Made by a program: the position numbers and the translations under genes. The notes under the pieces were generated by a model. That model did no database searches and was not told the DNA's origin. It saw only the letters and a program-made list of their open reading frames with translations. Of a DNA stretch of 9,658 nt, positions 1-5,999 are shown one piece after another. How positions within the stretch are numbered: position 1 is the first letter of the stretch; each line of letters starts with the position of its first letter. The DNA comes from Acidiferrobacter sp. (GTDB taxonomy: Bacteria > Pseudomonadota > Gammaproteobacteria > Arenicellales > UBA868): contig NZKZ01000021.1 of the NCBI GenBank assembly GCA_002694065.1, positions 1 through 9,658 of the forward strand, given 5' to 3'.

Positions 1-999
1 CTCCCTGAGATGCAGAAGCTCGCAGATGAAGGCATTACTTCCTACAAGCTCTTTATGGCTTATCCAGGTGTACTCTATGTAGACGACGGGACGCTTTACC
101 GGGCATTCCGTCAGGCGGGGGATAACGGGACCCGCATCTGCATGCACGCGGAAAATGGAATCGTCATTGATGAAATCATCAAAGAGGCGCTCGCAGACGG
201 GCACACCGAGCCCAAATACCATGGCCTGACACGTCCGACCCGAATGGAAGCGGAGGGTGTTTACCGCTCGATCGCGATTGCAGAGGTCGCCAAAGTACCG
301 CTTTATATCGTGCACCTGTCCTGCTCCGATGCCCTTGAGGAGGTCAAGCGCGCGCGTGCGCGGGGTGTTGATGTCATCGCTGAGACCTGTCCGCAATATC
401 TGTTCCTGGATCAGAGTTATTACGATCAAGAAGGTTTTGAGGGTGCGAAATACGTGATGACACCTGCGCTTCGCGAAAAGTGGAACCAGGATGAACTCTG
501 GCAGGGACTGAAGTTCCGGGATCTGGAAACGATCGCAACGGATCACTGCCCGTTCTGTTTCAAAGAACAGAAAGAACTGGGTTTGGATTCCTTCACCAAG
601 ATTCCCAACGGGGCTCCCGGTGTCGAAAACCGAATGAGCCTGATTTACAACGGCGGTGTGGTGAAGGGGAGGATGGATATCAACCGCTTTGTGGAGGTCA
701 CCTCAACAGCTGCTGCCAAGGCTTTTGGCCTTTTCCCCAAAAAAGGAACGATCGCGGTGGGCACCGACGCGGATATTGTAATTTTTGATCCGGAACGCAC
801 CGAAACGATCAGTGTCAAAAATCCCTGCACGCATCATATGCGGGTGGACTACTCTGCCTATGAGGGCTTTAAGGTGAAGGGCTTTACGGAAACTGTCCTG
901 AGTCGTGGCCGGGTCATCATCGAGAAGAACGAGCAGAAGATTGAGCGGGGCGGGCAGTTCGTAAAGCGGGCGCTGACCGGCTCACCCTGTTTGCACTGA
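1..999 (+). CDS. hydA: Dihydropyrimidinase / D-hydantoinase, C-terminal part (5' end outside window)
   Basis: This is a cyclic amidohydrolase that hydrolyses dihydropyrimidines or 5-substituted hydantoins to N-carbamoyl amino acids, in the cytoplasm. The frame is open from base 1, and 332 residues are visible of a family usually about 460-485 long, so roughly 140 N-terminal residues (including the first metal-binding HxH) are missing. Visible family marks are the metal-bridging lysine in SYKLFMAYPG (K16 of the fragment, codon 46-48), the metal histidines in CMHAENG and YIVHLSC, the catalytic aspartate in IATDHCPF, and the substrate loop IPNGAPGVENRM. The Met at codon 10-12 is internal, because conserved sequence is already under way there. 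A GST gene follows 73 nt downstream on the same strand. The family is certain. Substrate preference (dihydrouracil, hydantoin or allantoin-like) cannot be read from sequence; the PGVE(N/H)RM loop favours dihydropyrimidinase over allantoinase. Confidence 0.93.
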   Translation, partial: LPEMQKLADEGITSYKLFMAYPGVLYVDDGTLYRAFRQAGDNGTRICMHAENGIVIDEIIKEALADGHTEPKYHGLTRPTRMEAEGVYRSIAIAEVAKVPLYIVHLSCSDALEEVKRARARGVDVIAETCPQYLFLDQSYYDQEGFEGAKYVMTPALREKWNQDELWQGLKFRDLETIATDHCPFCFKEQKELGLDSFTKIPNGAPGVENRMSLIYNGGVVKGRMDINRFVEVTSTAAAKAFGLFPKKGTIAVGTDADIVIFDPERTETISVKNPCTHHMRVDYSAYEGFKVKGFTETVLSRGRVIIEKNEQKIERGGQFVKRALTGSPCLH

Positions 1000-1017
1000 C
1001 GACTCGCGTTTTAATCT

Positions 1018-1060
1018 GACCGGCAGGTCGCCTGTTTTTGCGGCCGCCGGTCTTTATTTT
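1018..1060 (+). terminator. Possible hairpin with T-rich tail between hydantoinase and GST genes
   Basis: A perfect 7-bp inverted repeat, GACCGGC (1018-1024) and GCCGGTC (1046-1052), encloses a 21-nt loop and is followed directly by TTTATTTT (1053-1060). It could be a weak intrinsic terminator or attenuator after the hydantoinase gene. The loop is long for a classic terminator. The T-rich tail abuts the GST ribosome binding site, so it could also modulate GST expression. Seen in sequence; function is inferred. Confidence 0.35.
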
Positions 1061-1075
1061 GGAGATCCTGCTTTG
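1061..1075 (+). promoter_or_regulatory. Ribosome binding site supporting a TTG start
   Basis: GGAG at 1061-1064 lies 8 nt before TTG at 1073-1075. There is no ATG or GTG in this frame near the N-terminus of the conserved GST fold, so this site decides the start. Confidence 0.6.
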
Positions 1076-1720
1076 TACAAACTCTATGGCAGTCTCGGAG
1101 CCGCCAGTCTGGCCCCACATTGTGTACTTGAGGCGTCCGGCGTGGACTATGAATTCGTCCCCGTAGATATCTCTGATGATTCGGAGCGGGACCCGGAATA
1201 CCTGAAGCTCAATCCCCATGGCCGGGTACCGACGTTGGTGATGAATGGAGAGATCATGATGGAATCCGCTGCGATTTCGATGTACCTGGCGGACAAGTAT
1301 CCGCAAGCAAAGATGGCGCCAGGATTGGACGATCCGCTCCGATGGGAGTACCTGCAGTGGAGCACATACCTGACCAATACCCTCCAGGAAACCATGCTCC
1401 TGAAACGGTACACCTCGGGGTACACCACCGACAGTGATACGTCAGCGGTATCTGAGTGCGCAGCGAGCAGGCTTGATCACATTCTGGGCATCATCGAAGA
1501 CGGACTGGAGAAGCATGATGGACCGTTTTTTCTTGGAAACAGCCTGAGTACTCCGGATGTTTATCTGAATATGGTGCTGGAGTGGGATCCTGAAATCGGC
1601 GCGGGCGCGCGCGAAAGGGGAGAGTGGCCGAATATCGGCAGTAACTACGACGCCTTGTTTACCCGGGAGGACATCGCGGGGGTGCTCCATCAGAACGGAT
1701 ACCCCGGCCCCAGGGGCTGA
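1073..1720 (+). CDS. Glutathione S-transferase family protein (beta-class-like)
   Basis: A 215-residue protein, the usual length for a cytosolic GST. Residues 1-78 form the thioredoxin-fold N domain: a YGSLGAASLAPH start, the cis-proline in RVPTL (P53), and the gamma-glutamyl-binding ES pair (E64-S65) in ESAAISMYLADKYP. Residues about 90-205 form the helical C domain, with the N-capping-box-like region FFLGNSLSTPDVYL. The N-terminal pattern resembles beta-class GSTs (GACSLxPH), but the position of their active-site cysteine appears to be alanine here (A11), with S12 next to it, so the chemistry may be serine- or tyrosine-based. Start is TTG at 1073 with GGAG 8 nt upstream. It follows the hydantoinase gene in the same direction and ends 18 nt from the convergent ABM gene. 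Substrate unknown; a detoxification or isomerase role is a family-level guess. Confidence 0.88.
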   Translation: MYKLYGSLGAASLAPHCVLEASGVDYEFVPVDISDDSERDPEYLKLNPHGRVPTLVMNGEIMMESAAISMYLADKYPQAKMAPGLDDPLRWEYLQWSTYLTNTLQETMLLKRYTSGYTTDSDTSAVSECAASRLDHILGIIEDGLEKHDGPFFLGNSLSTPDVYLNMVLEWDPEIGAGARERGEWPNIGSNYDALFTREDIAGVLHQNGYPGPRG

Positions 1721-1726
1721 GCCGGG
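1703..1726. other. GC-rich inverted repeat at a convergent gene junction
   Basis: CCCGGC (1703-1708) and GCCGGG (1721-1726) form a 6-bp stem with a 12-nt loop that contains more C/G complementarity. It spans the GST stop codon, just before the convergent ABM gene end at 1739. No T-run follows on either strand, so it is not a clear intrinsic terminator; at most it slows read-through in both directions. Confidence 0.22.
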
Positions 1727-1738
1727 CCGACTGCGCCG

Positions 1739-2059
1739 TCAGTTCAGCCACTGACCCTCGGGCAGGGAATCGATTTCTTTTCCGGCCATCCAGCGCCCCT
1801 GGAACTGGAATCCTTCGTCCTCCATTTTGGCGAAAAAGTTCTGAGGATCATTGCCCTCGATATGTGCCCGGTGTGCATCGGCATCGGTAAAGATCTGGGT
1901 ATAGAGAAAGACATTCGGATTGTCGGCGGCCCGACAGACGAAAAACTGCTTCATCCCCGGCTGATTTTCCAGGCAGGTGTAGCGATACTCGTCAATCAGC
2001 TGCTCAATGCGGTCCAGATCGCCTTCAACGACCGCTGTGACGTGAACGATGTAGGTCAT
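1739..2059 (-). CDS. Small ABM-fold (antibiotic biosynthesis monooxygenase-like) protein
   Basis: A 106-residue protein that looks like a single ferredoxin-like alpha/beta ABM domain: strand MTYIVHVTAVVEG, helix with LDRIEQLIDEYR, then FFVCRAADNPNVFLYTQIFTDADAHRAHIEG. The last part is the typical 'cofactor-free monooxygenase / YgiN-like' pattern in which a strand ending in an aromatic-rich segment leads to an AHxxG-type helix. Such proteins act as dimers, as cofactor-independent quinol or aromatic oxygenases, haem-handling proteins or simple binders; the role cannot be chosen from sequence. The frame stays open upstream to 2197, but that extension has no family resemblance and lies inside the cysteine synthase gene. 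The start at 2059 gives an ATGA overlap with its stop (2056-2059), and I see no strong Shine-Dalgarno, which fits translational coupling. It is the last gene of the four-gene unit. Confidence 0.8.
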   Translation of the reverse strand: MTYIVHVTAVVEGDLDRIEQLIDEYRYTCLENQPGMKQFFVCRAADNPNVFLYTQIFTDADAHRAHIEGNDPQNFFAKMEDEGFQFQGRWMAGKEIDSLPEGQWLN

Positions 2060-2973
2060 GTCGAGGCCCAAAGCTCGGTACTGAGATAACGCTCCCCGGT
2101 GTCTGCCAGAATCGCAAGCAGTTGACGCTCCCTGGATTCCTCCCGCTTGGCGTATTCCAGCATGCCCACCACTGCGGCGCCGCATGAAATGCCGCAAAAA
2201 ATACCTTCCCGCTGCGCGAGTTGACGGGCAACCGCCATGGCATGATCGGCATTCACCGCAATGATGTCGTCGTAAGCACCTTGGTCGAGTGTATCCGGAA
2301 TAAACCCTGGCGCGGTACCCATAATCCGATGTTTACAGGCGATGCCTTTCGAGAGTATCGGGGAATTGTCAGGCTCGGTAGCAACAATTCTGATTCCGGG
2401 AATTTCCTCACGCAGGACAGCCGACAAACCGCTGATGGTGCCGCCAGTGCCGGTAGTGCAGATGACGGCTCCGAGGTCACCATCGAAATCGCCGATGATT
2501 TCCTTAGCCGTCTGGCGATGGGATTGCGGATTTGCGGGGTTATAGTGCTGCCCAACAAAAAAGTAGCCTTCCTCCTTTTCCAGACGTCGGGCTTCCTCGA
2601 TGGCTCCCACCGTCCCCTTGTCAGCAGGCGTCAGGATCAGCTCGGCGCCGAAAGCGCGCAGGATCGCTTTACGCTCTTCACTCATGTCGGCAGACATGAC
2701 GAAGATCGCCGGGTAGCCCTTGACGGCCGCCACCATCGCCAGGCCGATTCCGGTATTCCCCGAGGTAGGCTCTATCAACGTGTCACCGGGTTTCAGTACC
2801 CCACGGGCTTCAGCGTCCTCAATCATGTTGAGTGCCGGGCGGTCCTTTACCGATCCGCCGGGGTTGAAGCTTTCAAGCTTGACCCAAAGGGAGTGTGCGT
2901 GGCCGCTGTCAAAGCTGTGCAGACGGATCGTGGGGGTGTGTCCGATCGTTTGAAGGATATTGTCGTACTTCAT
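2056..2973 (-). CDS. cysK: Cysteine synthase family PLP enzyme (O-acetylserine sulfhydrylase-like)
   Basis: A 305-residue fold-type II PLP enzyme of CysK length. K43 in NPGGSVKDRP is the Schiff-base lysine, PTSGNTG (69-75) is the substrate-carboxylate loop, GTGGT (175-179) is the phosphate cradle, GISCGAA (261-267) holds the pyridine-nitrogen region, and DTGERYL near the C-terminus is typical of CysK. The expected reaction is O-acetylserine plus sulfide to cysteine. Several positions differ from housekeeping CysK: the usual TTGPEI stretch reads QTAKEI, GISSGAA reads GISCGAA, and GIGAGFIP reads GTAPGFIP. A specialised paralogue (another sulfur or nitrogen nucleophile, or another activated serine such as O-phosphoserine) is therefore possible. 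It starts 28 nt after the transferase gene with no visible Shine-Dalgarno and ends in an ATGA overlap with the ABM gene. Family certain, exact reaction uncertain. Confidence 0.9.
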   Translation of the reverse strand: MKYDNILQTIGHTPTIRLHSFDSGHAHSLWVKLESFNPGGSVKDRPALNMIEDAEARGVLKPGDTLIEPTSGNTGIGLAMVAAVKGYPAIFVMSADMSEERKAILRAFGAELILTPADKGTVGAIEEARRLEKEEGYFFVGQHYNPANPQSHRQTAKEIIGDFDGDLGAVICTTGTGGTISGLSAVLREEIPGIRIVATEPDNSPILSKGIACKHRIMGTAPGFIPDTLDQGAYDDIIAVNADHAMAVARQLAQREGIFCGISCGAAVVGMLEYAKREESRERQLLAILADTGERYLSTELWAST

Positions 2974-3001
2974 GGAAGTAGTTTAACGGTTCATGAGCTC
3001 C

Positions 3002-3733
3002 CTAAACCTTCTCAAAAAAAGGAAATGACTCAATCCCAGAGATGACCGTATTGTTAATCGTGACCGATCCTGTTGCGGCGACCGCGAGCGCGGAACGATA
3101 TCCGGGACTTGTCGGCAGGTCGTAAAGAACGCTTTGACCGATATCTTCAGGACGCCACTCGGTCGAGCAGAGTTTTGCTGGGGCATCAGGGTCGACATTG
3201 ACCGAAAACTGGTCAAGGGGCAGCGATAGCCCCAGTCCATGAAGTTTCAGGTAGGCTTCTTTTCGAGCCCAGCAGGCAAAGAATGCTTTTGACTGGAGCC
3301 GTTCCGGCAGGTCTGAAAGCGCTTGGATTTCCGCCACTGAAAAAAACCGTTGCGCCAGATCTATCCAACGGTTGCGCGTGGGAGGTCGAATATGCTCGAC
3401 ATCGACGCCGAGAGTCGCGCTTGCGCTGAGTGCGATGCAGGCTTCGTTGTGCGAGTGAGAAAGATTGAAAAAGAGGGAATGGTCTTCGAGAAAGGGCTTG
3501 CCTTTTTCTCCGTAAGCAAAGACGACATCGGCGGGCCCGATGTTGAGATTTTGGGCGATGATACCGCGCAGTATGGCTCGGCAGGCAATGAAACGAGTGC
3601 GGTCACGTTCAAAGACAAATCGTTCTGCCCGCTCATTTTCGCTATCCGACAGACACCATCTCAGGGCGGGCGCGCGGTCGGCCAGGTCTGCGAGGGAAAG
3701 CCGCCAGATATCAACAGAGACTGAACTGATCAT
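3002..3733 (-). CDS. 4'-phosphopantetheinyl transferase, Sfp type
   Basis: Transfers the 4'-phosphopantetheine arm of coenzyme A to a serine of acyl- or peptidyl-carrier proteins. At 243 residues it matches the two-lobed Sfp/Gsp/AcpT class rather than the short AcpS. Motifs in order: GKPFL (78-82), FNLSHSHN (89-96), GVDVE with metal ligands D111 and E113, and FFACWARKEAYLKLHGLGL, in which W155, K158, E159 and K163 form the WxxKEAxxK signature (E159 is the third metal ligand). All key residues are present, so it should be active. The start overlaps the stop of the transporter gene (ATGA, 3730-3733) and the gene ends 28 nt before the cysteine synthase. No carrier protein, NRPS or PKS gene is in the window, so its target is encoded elsewhere. 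Sfp-type enzymes usually serve secondary metabolism or polyunsaturated-lipid synthases rather than only fatty-acid ACP. Confidence 0.93.
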   Translation of the reverse strand: MISSVSVDIWRLSLADLADRAPALRWCLSDSENERAERFVFERDRTRFIACRAILRGIIAQNLNIGPADVVFAYGEKGKPFLEDHSLFFNLSHSHNEACIALSASATLGVDVEHIRPPTRNRWIDLAQRFFSVAEIQALSDLPERLQSKAFFACWARKEAYLKLHGLGLSLPLDQFSVNVDPDAPAKLCSTEWRPEDIGQSVLYDLPTSPGYRSALAVAATGSVTINNTVISGIESFPFFEKV

Positions 3734-4620
3734 CGGCCGTCTTCGGAAGCGGCAGTGTCCCTGGAGTCAGGATCAGGTCGGGCCAGTACAATCATCGCCA
3801 CACCGGTGAGCACGACCAGACCGCCCAGCAACACCCCAACGCTCGGGCGTTCACCGAGAAGAAGTACTGAAAATCCAATAGTAAAGACCGGCAGCAACAA
3901 CAGCACCGGCATCACATGAGATACAGGGTTTCTGCGCAGCACCGTGAACCACACGCCATAACCTGCCACTGTCATGACCAGGCCAAGGTAAGCGACGCTT
4001 CCCCAACCGATCCAGGTGGCGTGTTTCACTGCCTCCCACTGACCTTCCTCAAAAATAAATGAACCCAGGAGCATTTGCGGTGCGGCCAGAACGCCCAGCC
4101 AGGCAATTCCAGTAAAGCCATCGAGCTGATCGCTAATTCGCTTGTACATGACCTGTCCGACGGCCCAGATTACGGCGCCACTGCCGGTCAGGAAAATTGC
4201 AAGTAACTGGCCTTCGGTATCGGGAAGCCCGGCAATGAGCACGACGCCGAGAAACGAGACCACCATCCCGCAAATCCGCAGCAGACCTGGACGTTCACGA
4301 AACACCAGGATGGCAAGCAGGACGCCGCTGGGAACCTCCAAGTGGACAACAATAATAGCGAGTGAGGCATCGATCATGGAAAGACCGGTAAAAGTCAGGC
4401 CATATTGAATCGTAGAGCCCACCAGGGCGATCCAAAAAAGATCTTTCAGGCAGTTTCGGGGAATCGGCACGAACCAGACCAGCACAAGTGCTGCGATCGC
4501 AAAGCGGATGCTCATTAACAATAATGGGGGAAATTCCTCTAGCCCTGCCTTGGCCACGACGAAGCCCAATGCCCAACTAAACGGAACGAATAGGGCGAGC
4601 AAGAATTCCCGTGCCTTCAT
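3730..4620 (-). CDS. EamA/DMT-family inner-membrane transporter (possible cysteine/O-acetylserine exporter)
   Basis: A 296-residue integral membrane protein with ten predicted hydrophobic segments (roughly 7-26, 31-50, 62-79, 85-107, 113-131, 139-159, 169-190, 206-226, 235-255, 261-280). They form two EamA repeats, each ending its fourth helix with the family's Arg/Gly-Glu-Arg turn (RER at 108-110, GER at 256-258). The tail after 280 is short, acidic and cytoplasmic. Sequence around 205-258 (AYLGLVMTVAGYGVWFTVLRR ... LLLPVFTIGFSVLLLGER is the pattern) recalls the O-acetylserine/cysteine exporter EamA of Escherichia coli. The cysteine-synthase-like gene in the same unit makes export of a cysteine-related compound a reasonable inference, but DMT substrates are hard to predict. 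The start at 4620 has a weak AGG 8 nt upstream. First gene of the minus-strand unit; its stop overlaps the transferase start by 4 nt. Confidence 0.88.
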   Translation of the reverse strand: MKAREFLLALFVPFSWALGFVVAKAGLEEFPPLLLMSIRFAIAALVLVWFVPIPRNCLKDLFWIALVGSTIQYGLTFTGLSMIDASLAIIVVHLEVPSGVLLAILVFRERPGLLRICGMVVSFLGVVLIAGLPDTEGQLLAIFLTGSGAVIWAVGQVMYKRISDQLDGFTGIAWLGVLAAPQMLLGSFIFEEGQWEAVKHATWIGWGSVAYLGLVMTVAGYGVWFTVLRRNPVSHVMPVLLLLPVFTIGFSVLLLGERPSVGVLLGGLVVLTGVAMIVLARPDPDSRDTAASEDGR

Positions 4621-4632
4621 AATTTGGACCTG

Positions 4633-4660
4633 ATGTTGTTCATTGCCGCAGCTCGGTCAA
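4633..4660 (-). promoter_or_regulatory. Possible promoter for the four-gene minus-strand unit
   Basis: On the minus strand TTGACC (4660-4655, five of six consensus bases) is followed after 16 nt by CAACAT (4638-4633, three of six). That leaves a very short leader before the ATG at 4620. The -10 match is weak. Read by eye only. Confidence 0.25.
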
Positions 4661-4678
4661 GCAGGCGCAATTCCCCGG

Positions 4679-4707
4679 TTGGCAAGATCCCATGGATCAG
4701 TTAGTCT
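4679..4707 (+). promoter_or_regulatory. Possible promoter with a dyad in its spacer, upstream of the DUF4329 gene
   Basis: TTGGCA (4679-4684, five of six consensus -35 bases) and TAGTCT (4702-4707, weak -10) are 17 nt apart. Between them lies the dyad GATCC-CAT-GGATC (4686-4698), placed where a repressor could block polymerase. The whole 4621-4740 intergenic region is divergent and should hold promoters for both sides; nothing else clear is seen in it. Confidence 0.3.
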
Positions 4708-4740
4708 GCCTGCGAGACTTAAATATTGAGGCAACACTGA

Positions 4741-5961
4741 GTGCTTGGCGCATTTATAAAAACCCTGGTTAGGGCTGTATTAATTTCTTCTGCAGGTATT
4801 ATCCCTGCTCTTGGAGCTTCAGGACCGTCTGATCAGGCTTTCTGGCTCACAACGACGTCTTCGAAGGGTCCCGGTTCCGTGCAGGCAATCGCCGGAGTCA
4901 GTCACGATGATCAACTTCTGCTCTCATCAGTTCATGGCCCAGGTTTCAGTCTGAGTGGATTCTGGGGCGAGGGAAAGGGGTTATCCTCTCTCAGTTCATC
5001 GCTCTCCCTCACGGAGCGAGATGCCAGTCTTTTTCATGGAAATTATCAGCGGCCTGCGCATTTTTCAGGCGCCGCGCTGGATTTTCTGACTGGGGGAATT
5101 CAGTTTACCGCGGGAGTGTCCCAGGTTAGCGCAGTACAGACCGGAGAGCGGATGAGCTGGTTTGCCGGCGCAACATCCGGCGCACTCGCGCTGCAACTTT
5201 ATCGCGTAGACAATGAAGATACTGAGCAAGCTCATGCACTTGGATTGCAGTTGCGCCTGCCAGTGGGAGAGATCCAGACGGCTTTTGCAGCGGCTGGCTC
5301 GGAGGTTTCTTCCGCGAATCTGAGATGGCAACTGCCGCTGGGACGTCACTTGTGGCTGGGGTTTGAAGTCCGTGACGGACGAAGCAGTCGCTTTGACAGC
5401 GGAGAATATCAGCGGTGGATAGTTAATTTCAGCGGTCGGCAAGGGAGCCAAGACCGCCTGCTTGCCCGAGAAGGCGGGACCAGCACCACCGACATTGCGA
5501 CCACCGTGGCACTGGCGGCGGGGGCTGTGGGAATTGCGCTGGTAGCGAGTTCTGGCAGCGAGTCGTCTGATAACCAATTACGGTTCTCCACTCAGCACGA
5601 GGCTGCCCGGAATGTCCTGAACGGAATCAATCCCACATCGGTAGCGGAGAATCTTGAGTACGGAGGCTGGGTGTATCGCAACAGTGACAATACCTTTAGC
5701 GCGACCGAGCCCATAAAGGGGACCGTTGATAGAGTCAATATCGGGCCCCCTTCCAGTGTCGGGGCAGGAACCGCCACTGCAACTTATCACACTCACGGCG
5801 CTACTGACCCGAGATTCGATAGCGAGAACTTTTCTTTTCTGGATATCAGCCTGAACAATAACTGGGGCGTGGACGGCTATCTCGGGACACCAGCGGGGTT
5901 GTTCAAGTTTCACCACTTTTTAACAGGAGTGATTACCACCCTCGGGACGATTGCGAACTGA
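4741..5961 (+). CDS. Secreted protein with C-terminal DUF4329 (JAMM-like metallo-domain)
   Basis: A 406-residue protein starting at GTG, with GAGG 9 nt upstream (4728-4731). Residues 1-26 look like a Sec signal peptide: K7 and R11, a hydrophobic core from about 12 to 24, and likely cleavage near ALG-A (25/26). Residues about 30-235 are rich in short alternating hydrophobic/polar strands, Gly, Ser and aromatics, as in outer-membrane or surface beta structure. An Ala/Gly-rich hydrophobic segment (252-269) and a Ser-rich linker (270-278) follow. Residues about 284-392 match the DUF4329 pattern: AARNVLNGINPTS, NLEYGGWVYRN, YHTHG, DSENFS, GYLGTP. H350, H352, S365 and D368, with E306 upstream, resemble the JAMM metalloprotease set (Glu, HxH, SxxD), although the HxH-to-SxxD gap of 12 is longer than the usual 7. 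No Cys-type lipobox. It may be a surface or periplasmic metallopeptidase or isopeptidase; function is unproven. It is divergent from the exporter unit and lies 38 nt before the FAD oxidoreductase gene. Confidence 0.75.
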   Translation: MLGAFIKTLVRAVLISSAGIIPALGASGPSDQAFWLTTTSSKGPGSVQAIAGVSHDDQLLLSSVHGPGFSLSGFWGEGKGLSSLSSSLSLTERDASLFHGNYQRPAHFSGAALDFLTGGIQFTAGVSQVSAVQTGERMSWFAGATSGALALQLYRVDNEDTEQAHALGLQLRLPVGEIQTAFAAAGSEVSSANLRWQLPLGRHLWLGFEVRDGRSSRFDSGEYQRWIVNFSGRQGSQDRLLAREGGTSTTDIATTVALAAGAVGIALVASSGSESSDNQLRFSTQHEAARNVLNGINPTSVAENLEYGGWVYRNSDNTFSATEPIKGTVDRVNIGPPSSVGAGTATATYHTHGATDPRFDSENFSFLDISLNNNWGVDGYLGTPAGLFKFHHFLTGVITTLGTIAN

Positions 5962-5999
5962 CACGGTCATTACTGAAGCCAAGAGGATACCTATCAAAT

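Noticed and set aside
917..1306. 129-codon open frame on the minus strand across the hydantoinase-GST junction
   Set aside because: It overlaps two supported genes and has an Arg/Ser-rich composition without motifs.
2060..2197. N-terminal extension of the ABM reading frame up to 2197
   Set aside because: It lies inside the cysteine synthase gene, is Arg/Gly-rich without family resemblance, and the ATG at 2059 gives a standard ATGA overlap.
2221..3045. 274-codon open frame on the plus strand
   Set aside because: Fully antisense to the well-supported cysteine synthase gene, with no recognisable domain and a low-complexity Arg/Gly/Asp composition typical of shadow frames.
5065..5577. 170-codon open frame on the minus strand
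   Set aside because: Antisense to the DUF4329 gene, which has a signal peptide, ribosome binding site and recognisable domain; the minus frame has none.
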